A stretch of DNA of 64,000 bases from Rotaria sp. Silwood1 (taxonomy: Eukaryota; Rotifera; Eurotatoria; Philodinida; Philodinidae), in contig CAJNOP010000056.1 of the NCBI GenBank assembly GCA_905250075.1, positions 683,899 through 747,898 on the forward strand, in the 5' to 3' direction. The notes below the pieces were generated by a model that was given only the letters and a program-made list of their open reading frames with translations, did not search any database and had not been told where the DNA came from. Position numbers and translations under genes: made by a program. Positions 27,481 through 38,175 of the stretch are shown piece by piece. Position 1 is the stretch's first letter; every line of letters starts with the position of its first letter.

Positions 27481-30400
27481 CCAAGCTAAATCATTTTGAG
27501 AAATGGACAGTAATGAGCAATTAACAATCAATTGAGCTACAATTTTCTTAACAGTTATCTCCATCACAACAGCAAATGTTTATTGCAAAGAAGTTCGTAG
27601 CTCCGAGCTTATCACTCACTGTCTGTTCAAAACATATATTAGCCACAATGAACTTTGAGCACAATGGAATCGGTGATCAAGGAGTCTAAAATCCAGCAAA
27701 AGTGCGCCAAAAAAGCAAGTGACATTTCCAACTTCTCTGTTTGCCATACACTGCTTCTTCTAAACAGACGCTAACCACATTGAAGCTCTCTAAGAATGTA
27801 ATCGTTGATCAAGGAGCACAGCATTTAGTTCATGCTTTACAACAAAACCGAATAGAGTTTTTCATTCAAATCAGATAGCATGAACTGATATTAAACTAAT
27901 TCTCATGATATTGAACATAAAGATGTAGGTGTACTTACTAGTGCTTGTGAATGTTTGTAAACTCCGTTCAACCACGCGCGCTTTGTTTTAGAGCGACATT
28001 GTACGAGAATTTCAGTTGTGTTGTTTTTCTACCCTGTTGACTTTTGATGTTTTGTCTTTTTCTTTTGTGATACGATTTGAAACAGAAATAAGTTGTTTGC
28101 TTTGCATCGCTTATGAACACAGCGTTAGTAGAAAGCATAACAAGTATTGCTACAAACAAGCATCTTTTGAGTGACCTTGATTTCAAATGATGAAAGTAGC
28201 TTTCTATTGCATTTCGAATCTGTGCTGACTAGATGTAACCAAGCGGAATAATGGAAAGATATTTTCAGCGTGGCTATTAAATAGGAATTTGAAGAGTTTT
28301 GATTTCAGAAAAATAAATGCTTTGTATGAATAAAAAGATGAATAAGTGAGATCATCATCGAAAATGCCTTTACTATAGAATTGGGGTTTGAACACGAGAT
28401 GCCACTATGCTAATATTCCGTAATCAGTGATTTATAATCGACGTCCGACGCATAAACAGATAGATGGGTAAAGATTAGTGATGGGATCGCTTCGTGCTTT
28501 CCTTGAACTGAACCGAGTCCAACTAAAAGCTCTCTAAATTTTCTATCATATCGCCAAGATATTAGACTTGAACTGCCCCTCATTAAGGAAAATTATTTTA
28601 ATATCGTGTCATTTTGATGAAACCAGATTGCTGCAGTAATGTACACTCTACTTTTGAGATAGATAAAAACGGTTTAGAAATTATAGTTGAGTTTGTGAGA
28701 TCTTTCTCACACTTATAATTTATTTTTGCATAAATTTCTATAATATTAATCTTTGCAACGATTAAAAAGTTACATATAGTATGAAAAAAAAGTGAAAAAT
28801 GCTTCAAGTACCTTAAGGGTAAAGAAGAGTAGAAGGAGGAAAAGAAAAGTCCAACATATAAATTCAATCATAAAGAGAAGGAGAACAAGAGAATTGAATC
28901 ATGGTCTAAGAAAATCTTATGACCATATCCAAATAGATACAGATAAAACATAGTTGACTCTATAAAAAACTTTTCGCTTTGAAAATGATTATTTTTTTCA
29001 AACCGAATTTATCCCTCTACAGAATTCGTAACAACTAATAGTTCCTCAATTGTTTAGTTAAGATCTCGTATTTTTAATGCAGATGTTCATTGATTTATTT
29101 AGCTTAGCGGTCATCAAATACAATGATATATAAAGAGTATTTTATATCGATAGAGACAATACTCTACCCTAATTTTATTGAAATTAAAATGGCTTTTTTT
29201 CTTTGGTTTCATAGAAATAGATCTATTTTTTAAATTTTTTGATCTCTCTAAATGAAGCAAAGAAGATTATTCTTTCCAGTAGTATATTATCTTTCAAGGA
29301 TTCATGCCGTAGTAATCGAAAGTAGAAATTGGTTTTAGACAAATCAAGCCCACGTGTATTTTCAACAATACAAACTGCTCAATTATCCGTGTCAAAAGAC
29401 AAGCAAAAAAAATTTGAGAGAAATAATATTTTATATGATTTCACAGTTCCTAAAAATATTTATTATTCATATATGTCTTCTCCAATTCTAGAATGCACAT
29501 TGTATAACTAGGTAAGTCATATGTCAATGGTACTCACATAAGAAATCACCAATCTCTTTGTCATTTTACTCCACTACACTTGAGACGATGTAAGCCCTCT
29601 AAGTTTTATGCAAACAAGTAAGTTTTGTTTTATGAAGCACAGTAAACATTTTGATAGAGCAACACATTCTGTGTCAAATTAATACAAAGTCAGGTTACAA
29701 AACTGTTTTTAGAAACATTTATAGTGAACAGATTGCCATAGTATTCTCGATCACGCTGTAATTATTGTTCTAATTTGAAATATGAACTTACAACAGGTTC
29801 CAAAAATTAATGTTGAAAGGAGATCCCAAACATTAGAAAAAAATGTGAATGGAAGACATCACTATCCTTATCTATAATCCTATGTCCTGTGGTAGCATAT
29901 AAGTCATAAATGAACATGTATTAAATTGAACCGTTTCAATTTTGTGAGTTTGAGATTGTGTATTTACTTAGTTCCTGGATTTACCACAAAATAATTGATT
30001 TCAAGACTTTAAGCGACTTCTTTGGACTTTACAAGACTTCCTACAACTTTGTGAGCTTCGTAAAGCTTCATGGCTTGTTCACAGATAACACGTCCACATT
30101 TTGAAAGCTGTCAATCTGCATTTTTCCAAAATAACTAAGGTTAGAGCTTCAAAACTTGGTACGAAGATGTACGGTGAAAAATTATTAAATGTCTATAAGT
30201 CTCGTCTCAGCTAACTTCATTAATCACGTTTTATAAGAAAAAGACATACTAATAATGCACTCATGAAAAAAAAATTTTTTCTCTGACAATGTCAAAAATG
30301 TTAGATTTCCTAAAACTGCTTTATATAGATATGTGGTCGAGAGCAGATTTGCAGCGAAGAACCTAGATTACCGTTAGGAAAAGGTGTTTTTAAAAGCATT

Positions 30401-31059
30401 CTATTGTTCTTGAACTATGCAGCATATACTTCCGTGACGTACTCACAGTTTGGTAATGTACTCCTGCAGGTAGTGAAAACTCTGTAAAAATCTTATGTTT
30501 ACAAGCCTGACAAGGACAGAAGATAGTCCACTAATGCTGAAGTGTAGATTACACTTCAACATGACCATATGTTTCCATTTTTGTCAGAAATAAAATATTG
30601 TGTCAGTGTGGGTCGGAGAGATGTGGATGAAAAAACAAACAAAGAGTTATCGAACAAAAGCATGATTATACGATCATCATTCAGTACAAGAAGCCATAGA
30701 TTGATGTGTCCTCATTCAGTTTATTTTCGAGAAGTGTGAATACAATATGTTGAAAACATCTGGAAGTAATCAATAATTATTTCATGATATTTTAAAATCG
30801 AAGTAAAGATCCAGATCGAACCTATTTGGGTATATACCTTCGTTCTAGAGATAAAATGATTCTAACGATGCGATACTAATATTGTCCTCATTGTTATCAT
30901 TATTTGCGAGTTCACCTTTTCTTAATAAAATTCAAAAATTTTACTTCGTATATTCTTCTAGATCATTAAATCACATAAAATTGAAATATTTTAAAATTCA
31001 TTATGATTATAATTCTTCTAATTTTGATACTTCAATAAATATTTTCCATCTAAGTCACC
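27481..31059. other. Gene-poor stretch, nothing supported
   Basis: 3.6 kb with only short reading frames. Two were looked at. 29329-29511 (+) is a 60-codon frame followed by a donor-like GTAAGT, possibly an orphan exon. 27968-28186 (-) begins with a signal-peptide-like stretch but has no ATG at its start. Neither can be tied to a gene model. Confidence 0.4.
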
Positions 31060-31440
31060 AACTGTTTTACATATAAGACCAAATAAGCGATCTTCTAATT
31101 AGATGACACATTCGTCAATTGAAATATTACTACGTGATGAAACGTTTTCTGGCGATGTTCGTTCATAAAATGGAATGAAACTTGGCTTAATTACTATTTA
31201 ACGTTCTAAATAGACGACGAGTTCACGTAAAAACGTAGTTAATATTCCTGCCAACATGATTGCATTATCATCTAGTTGTTTTACATTATTGATCCACGGA
31301 AAAATAATGAAATTTTTATTAAGATCTGATGCTCCATTAAGACATGTTACTCCACCGTAACATTTTGATAAATTTGCAAAAGAAACGCCACGATGTTCGA
31401 ATATATCTTTAATTATGCGATCATTAATTCCTTTTAATTA
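31060..31440 (-). pseudogene. Degenerate protein-coding remnant, family unknown
   Basis: On the minus strand, protein-like segments run collinearly across two or three frames broken by stops and frameshifts: GINDRIIKDIFEHRGVSF, then FPWINNVKQLDDNAIMLAG, then KPSFIPFYERTSPENVSSR, then TVGDLDGKIFIEVSKLEEL. Codon use resembles the real genes here. I do not recognise the family. It could be the relic of a gene lost from the segment between the two ZGRF1 copies. Confidence 0.45.
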
Positions 31441-31584
31441 GAAAAAGAAAGTGTAATTTTGGAGGTGAAATCTAAATTAACGGATAGTCTAGATGAAATT
31501 GTCAAGGTTTGATAGGCTGTTTTTCTTAGTTCGGTTGCCTCAAAAAGTTTCTTTCTGAAGTTAAATGATGAAGAGTTTTATATA

Positions 31585-31882
31585 CCCAGGTCGAAAAGTA
31601 CCGGCCGGTTCCGGCAGGAAAACACCGGAAATCAACGGAACATGGAAGCAGTATTCCGGCCGGAAATTTTTCGGATTTTTTTCCGGTAGATTCCAGCCAA
31701 TTCCTGTTCTTTCCGGCAGGAACCGGCCGGAAATCCGCCGGAAAAAGTCCAAAAAATTTCCGGCCGGAATACTGCTTCGATGTTCCGTTGATTTCCGGTG
31801 TTTTCCTGCAGGAATCGGCGATTTTTCCGCGTCTTTCCTGCCGGTTCCTGCAGTATCCGGTGACCGGAACGATCGACCTGGG
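31585..31882. mobile_element. GC-rich foldback MITE flanked by TA
   Basis: The ends are CCCAGGTCGA and its reverse complement TCGACCTGGG, each next to a TA dinucleotide (31583-31584, 31883-31884), as in TA-targeting DNA transposons. Inside, about 70 bases at 31614-31683 are the near-perfect reverse complement of 31741-31810. The rest is built of CCGG-centred words (TTCCGGCCGGAA, CCGGCAGGAA). The GC content stands out sharply from the AT-rich surroundings. The reading frames it creates on both strands are artefacts of the palindrome. Confidence 0.8.
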
Positions 31883-34800
31883 TAGATATTATGGTTATGT
31901 TTTCATTGAACAAACATTGGGAGTTGTTTTTCTCTGGCCAAAAAATTCGATGTTATGAAAATATTAATGCGCAAAGTATTAAACAAAAGGTTTTCAAATT
32001 TAATTTTTGTGAAAAGGATATGGAACTGCGAGTTCACGCTTTAATAGAATTCAAAATAGAGTATAGTTCAAATTTTTTTCTTAGTACTAAAAAATGCAGA
32101 ATTTTTAGCGCATTTTGTAACAAGTTCAACTTCATTAGTTAAATTGTTTCTCAATCAAAATCACAATAATTAAAGTGGACATCCAGTTGACTGAAGCGAT
32201 ACTTATCTCTAATGATTTTCTCAAAACAAGAACTTACCAAGATCATTTTCATCATACTAAGAGATGCAGAATTTTCAGCTCGACACAGCACTCCTATGAC
32301 TAGCATTAAATTATATTTTCGATCATAAACTTAAGTCGAGATGTTTTCCTTGTGAATATAGATATAGTGAAAAGTAAGAATTAGCCGTATTTTACAAGTA
32401 GTTTTTAAAAATGTACAGCTCGCTGTTAGAGATTATAGCATTATATTATAGTATATTTTTTTCTCTTTCGCTTCTTTCGTCTCGCTTTTATTTCTTTTCC
32501 TAGATAATGATATCGTTTCTTCTTTTTAGATCATCTCTTTCTTTGATCTTATATCTGTTCAATCGTTGTCTTTATTATATTTTGTCCTTGCGTTTGAACC
32601 CTAGATATTTCATTGATATATATGCATGTTTTTCTCTGTTGAAGGTTAGATACAGATGTGTGTGTGCGTACATTTTTTTATTTGAAATAAAGAGAAAATG
32701 GATCAGTAAGAAACCTCTCATACTTGCTGACAAGGTTCATTTTATGTGTTCAGAACAGATGCTGTAGGCACTGATCAAGGAAAACTATCGAACTAGGAGA
32801 AAGATTCATCAAATAACAATAACATTTATCAAACTAAAGTGTTAAGCATGTGATGTTTCTAGAGTAGTAAACAACTTTTAATACTACAAAACGATGACAT
32901 ATGCATTTTAGACACAAAAATATGCAAATAAAATCCACATTAGATTGTTCATTTTTTAACATTAGGGCGAAACTTTTTCAGTCTACTTAACTTAGAAACA
33001 TAACCTATCATACATTGACATTCTAATCTGGATAACCAGAAAAAGAAAAGAGATCTTTAAAAAAAAAAGATTTTTGTGTTAAGAAAAATTGTTCAAAAAT
33101 TTTTCATCCTTCGAATACTTAATCAAAAAGAACATTTGTAGTCAAGATTATTTACTCATGAATCATCAAAAGTAATAGGTCAGTAAATAATTAGTAATGC
33201 ATGCACACACGTTCCATATGATCTCACTGTTTTTTTTAATACATTTAATACTTGTAAAACGAACATCATCGATAAAATTAGGAGATTCCATTTACTTATT
33301 AACGAATGCCTAAAAGTATTTTGAACGAATCACATGGGAATAATTGCACGTAATAATTCAACTTAAATCTTTTAAGAGGGGTCAATTAGTAACCTTTTTA
33401 TCAATGATATCATCTTTTAATATTGTTGAAAATAAACAAATATACTCTATAGTTATTGTTTTAAGTGATATAGTTGTTGACAAAAAACGTAATTGGTAGT
33501 AAAATATTATCATGATAAATTTAACTGATCATTTGCGGTACTTTCAAACTTTTCAAAAATATCCTGCTTTTGAATTAAACATAGTAAAGAACATTAACTC
33601 GAATGACTAGCATGATAACTGTGTCCCGTGAAGAAATAGTGTTGATTTATTAGAATAGATCAAATAATAAAATAATATGTTTTCAATAATTGTTGATCAT
33701 TATCATATAGTTCATATATATATTTGTTTGCTACTGGTGAATATTCATTTGCAATCGATTTGAATTTCTATTTCATATCTAATGTAGTTATAACGGCATT
33801 CAAGTATTTTATAATGATATGATGATACCATTTAGTTGCGTTCATGTTAGGTTCGATATATAATGTATAATAGCTGCTATATCATTTAAATATACTCCTA
33901 AGATCATTGTTCTACAAAGACTGAACATTTCTATTGTCATCAAGTAGCGTTCAAAGATTTTGTATCTGTTGTTTTTCAGGTTGCAATCATTCTTTAGTAA
34001 GAGAATGAGTCTACTACAACAAGTGACCGTTCTTGAAGAAAAGGAGAAGTTGGTAGACAAAAAAATTTTAATTAATATATATGTCTATGAATGTATTTGT
34101 TCAGCCATTCACAAACCAGCAACAGTAATATATCTTCTTGTCGCTAGCTTGAAAAGAATAGAGGGGATAGGTATACGTATTGCCTCTATCTTTCGATTCT
34201 TAAAGTTAATGCATTATTAGATTTCGATTTCAGTACTTTTTTTGAAATTTTATTGCACCTTATGAGTTTAAAAATTACAATTTGATCAAAGTTTATCAAA
34301 AAAACCTCGAGCTTTAACCTAGCATTAATTATATCAGTTGATCCAAAGATGTTGATGGTGTTTAATAATTATTTAAAACAAAGTAGTAAATATGAGTAGC
34401 ATTACCAGAAAATTCGGCGTCGTAGGACACGAGCGAAAAGGTCATCAACTATTCAATCTCTTTTGAGTCGAGACTATGTGGCTTATGTAGATCCAGATAA
34501 AATATGAATATCCAAACAAGAATTCAAATCGTTGGCTTAATGTTATGAAGATACTATACTTTTATAGTATGTTTGTCATGGCTGCTGTGTTCTTCCTCAA
34601 GAATACCAAAAACCCTTACTTTCGAATTTCGACTTGAAGTTTTGCATAGACATAGATCTTAATGAGAATAGTTTATTTTAGAAGTTTAAGGTCTTTTGAC
34701 TTGCTTCTACCCTGAAATAAGAGTATGAAATCTGCTGGTTTATATGAGTTATGTAAAATGTAAGCTATTACAATAGTTCTATTTTAGGATAAGAACAGCG

Positions 34801-35430
34801 ACAAGATCTGAAACATTCGTAACAATCTATTTTCGTTCAGACGTATCTCTATGGAAAAATTTCAAATCAAAATTGGCAAGTGCGATTTTCTGGTATTCTT
34901 GAGGGGAACACGGCGACTTTTATTTAAAACATACCGTAAAAGTGCACTACTTCCGTAGCGATAAGTTAGCGGATCGAACTCTTTTTAGAGTATACATAGA
35001 CCATCTGAATCTGCATAACGCACAGTCTCGATTCAGTAGCGATTGAACAGTTGGTGTCCTTCTCTCGTGAGTCCTCAGTTTTTTTTTTGTCAAACTTTTG
35101 AAACTCATTACAATACGCGTTTTGAAGCATTATGTTGAATCTTCCTTTTGAATAAAGTAGCCAAACCAAATAGTTAACATCATTTGAGATATTTTCTCAA
35201 AAACCATTGTTATTAAAAGAAACAAAATGAGTCTTTTCTTGTATAAAATGTAAGTACACAATGATTCTCTGTTAGACTGGTTTTCTTTTGAGCAAGTGAG
35301 AGGATTAAAATGTGTTTTACATCGACACTTTTGCCTCACAATTACATCAGTTTTCACAAATTTTCAACGGTTATACGGAATTCTCTTATCGTAAGAGAAG
35401 TTCAAGTGTTTCATTCCTCAGTAAATTTCA
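31883..35430. other. Gene-poor stretch with copies of dispersed repeat B
   Basis: No gene model supported. About 34400-34540 (inverted) and 34915-35070 (direct) carry a repeat recognisable by GATTGAATAGTTG and a GTCTCGACTCA-type word. The same repeat recurs at 36650-36830 inside the ZGRF1-like gene, and its duplicate part lies at 27340-27480. The family is unknown. Confidence 0.45.
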
Positions 35431-35490
35431 AAATTAATGTTCTAAGAATCGTTTGGAATTTTTCTGTAAATCTTATAATTTCGTCATCAA
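35430..35490 (+). other. Trace of the PARP 3' end beside the intact ZGRF1-like gene
   Basis: The stretch TATAATTTCGTCATCAAAAC followed by homologous flank matches the last codons of the PARP gene (TACAATTTCGTCGTTAGAAC, 26548-26570) and continues into the shared 3' flank (for example AATATAATCTAG against ACATAATCTAG). Only about 20 coding bases can be matched by eye, so how far the duplication reaches into PARP is uncertain. Confidence 0.45.
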
Positions 35491-35695
35491 AACTTTTTCT
35501 TCTGAACTTCATTCATTGTCAATATAATCTAGTGATTTTTAGTGATAATTTTCAGAGTTGATTAGTTCATAGTATTTTCTTTCACACTTTAGTTGTTTTC
35601 TTTTTTGGTTATTCTATCATGAAAATAAAATCCATATGAATATTAGCAAAAAAAAAGAAAATGAAAATCTGACATTGTTCAGATCACTATTTGCC

Positions 35696-37980
35696 TCAAT
35701 CTTCAAATAATGCATCGAAAGAACTATCATCAAAATGAAATTTTGGCATTGGTTCTGAGTTTTTTGTTTCATTATCTATCTGTCGATGTTGACCTGCTGA
35801 TTTGACTAAACTATGCCAATTATATGTTTGCTTTGTAGGAAGTGGTTGTTCAAGAATATTTTCATTTTGACACAAGGATGTTGTATCACAATCTTCATCA
35901 TCTGATTTTTTATCATCCCAAGTTGACCAAGAGATTTGAGGAGATTGTTTAACAGAAGAAGACTTACTAAATAGTAAGTAAATAATATTATGAACAAAAA
36001 TATCAATTAATTACATACATTTCAATAGATCGTGTATTGTTTAGTAATCGAGAAATCAAAGCATCATTTAATAATCCTGGTTGTTGTTTTTGTTGAATAG
36101 ATGTAGAAGATGCTGATAAAACTGATTGTTCTTGTGATTCTTCAGATTGAATCGTTTCATGTTTATTAAATGTAGGTGGAATAAAATGAGAAGGTTTTGA
36201 TATTTTTGATACATGACTAGAATTATTATCATAAACAGAACGTTTCATAGCTGTTGTCATTCCAGCATAACCCCATTGATGTGGATTATGTCGTTCTAAT
36301 ATTGACATTGATACTGGTGGCGGTGGCGGTGGCGGTGGTTCTGTTTTAGGTACTAAACGTGGTGGTACAAATGCCTAAATTAATTGAATAAATACACTAG
36401 TGAACAAAAGTCTCTATCAACGAAAGTAGCTTTTGTGAATGTTTCTAATGTAAGATACAGCTGCGGTATTAATATGTCTTGCATATCCTTCATGTAAACT
36501 AATAGATCTAATCTTCTTATTCCAGGATAGAAGCAAGTAAAGCGACCTGAAGTGTTCCCAACAAGCAAATCTCATGCAGATCTCTGTCTATGCCAAGTTT
36601 CAAGTCAATAATTCAAAAATCATTTTTTAAGAACTGCGGTATTTGTTTAAAAAATATCGTAAAATTGTAGTACCTTCGCAGAAAGAATCTAAGGGTACGA
36701 ACTCTTTCCAAGGTATTCATAACTTAAATGGGTTTATATAATATACATAGTCTTGACTCAAAATCGATTGAATAGTTGGTGAACTTCTCTCGTCAGACAT
36801 TATAAGTTCTAAGTGATTGAAAATTTGTGTGCACATACTTCGTCAAGAGTGCAAATCAGAGGCACAACTCTATTTTGATAGCTTAAATACAAGGAGAATT
36901 ATCATGAATGGCAATAGATAACACTCATATAACCTTTGAAGTTTATAACTCTGGAAAAATACGAAGTTTCTAGCTCAGCTAACGGCTCACTTTATACGTT
37001 TTATCCCAAGATCCACAAAACTATTTTCATTGAAGTTCATAAATACTCTTTAGTAGCACGGTGGCCATTGTAGTGTAACTATTGACGTGAAGAAAAATTA
37101 TCTAGTATCCTTTTTAGGACAAGACTCAGTAATAACTCACTTAATTAATCTTAAGCCATTAGGGAAGCCACCTCTATAGGTAAACATTAGTATCTACAAG
37201 TTTCATCAACAAACTATGCATTGATGAAATGTAGCAAAGCAATGACCATCATGTTGATAAGGCAGAAGATTTAAAAACATCCAGAGATTCCAGTATTTGG
37301 GCTAATAAAGTTGTCTTTTGAATAAAGAATGAACAAGACGAAACTTCAGTTTCACTTAAAATCATTAAGAACTAATCATGTAATTTATGTCTCTGACGAA
37401 GTATGTACAATAAAACTCTCAGGTCTCCGGCATTTATAATGGCTGGGATTCTTTAGAATGAAGACTTTGGTCCGTTAATGTAATTAGAAATGTTTGACTG
37501 AAAATGATATGTATACATACTGCTGATTTTGGTTTATTTTTCATTGTTGGATCATTAACAGCAAAACTTGGTCGAGGACAAGGTTGATTATCATTATTAC
37601 TTTCTTCAACAGTAATTAAGTATCGATCAGTTTCAAATTCTCTTCCAGGTTTTATCTGATATTTAAAAAGAAAAATTTTGATTTCATTGATATACTATAT
37701 ATTTTACTTACATCATCAATACTTGAATAGAAAACAACATCAATTTCATGTTTACCAGCAGATATCAAACGTGCCTAGAAAACTTTCATTTATCACAAAA
37801 ACTAATTCAAAAACAAATTATTTATTTATACCGAATTTAATGTTGCACGTGGAACTAAATATCCATCTAGCCATATTTTAACTTTCTTTGTTTTTTGCTC
37901 TGTATAAAGAACCTTTTTTTACACCTTATAATCAAACCTATTAAACATAAAATATCACTTACAGGTATTTGATTAGACAT
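35696..37980 (-). CDS. ZGRF1/MTE1-type DUF2439 protein
   Basis: Six exons: 37980-37963, 37912-37832, 37774-37712, 37655-37521, 36374-36019 and 35966-35696; 307 residues. The N-terminus reads MSNQIPVLYTEQKTKKVKIW, then LDGYLV, and later IKPGREFETDRYLITVEE. This is the DUF2439 signature of the N-terminus of vertebrate ZGRF1 and of yeast Mte1. Family role: binds branched DNA and works with the Mph1/FANCM-type helicase or RAD51 at stalled forks and recombination intermediates. No helicase domain follows, so it resembles the short Mte1 form. The C-terminal half is low complexity with a seven-residue Pro run. Exon 1 has only 18 bases. Intron 4 (1,146 bases) contains dispersed repeat B. It starts 195 bases downstream of the EEPD1 stop on the same strand. 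A shortened dead copy lies at 26.6-27.5 kb. Confidence 0.82.
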
Positions 37981-37992
37981 AATTCATGTAAT

Positions 37993-37994
37993 CT
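37993..37994 (-). promoter_or_regulatory. Putative spliced-leader acceptor before the ZGRF1-like gene
   Basis: ATAACTTTAG ends 12 bases before the ATG at 37980, on the minus strand, within the 195-base gap after the EEPD1 stop. No upstream donor exon is evident. The placement is what a downstream gene of a trans-spliced operon would need. Confidence 0.4.
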
Positions 37995-38175
37995 AAAGTT
38001 ATATCGTAAATGGATATATATTACTCTGTTTTTTTTTTATAAAAAATAGTCTTTATATATTAAAACAAAATATTGTTTTACAAATGAAACAAATTGAATA
38101 ACAAAAAAAGAAAATAAACAAGCGTAAGAATTCTATTGCACATAAACAAAAAAGTTTTTTTTCGTCACATTTATA

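Noticed and set aside
27968-28186. Minus-strand frame starting with a signal-peptide-like segment
   Set aside because: No ATG at the start, no supporting splice sites, and no recognisable mature protein; kept only as a note.
31561-31913. Overlapping frames on both strands rich in PEPAG/GRKVPAG-like words
   Set aside because: Produced by the CCGG-rich foldback element; no start context, codon use unlike real genes, and the same words appear on both strands because of the palindrome.
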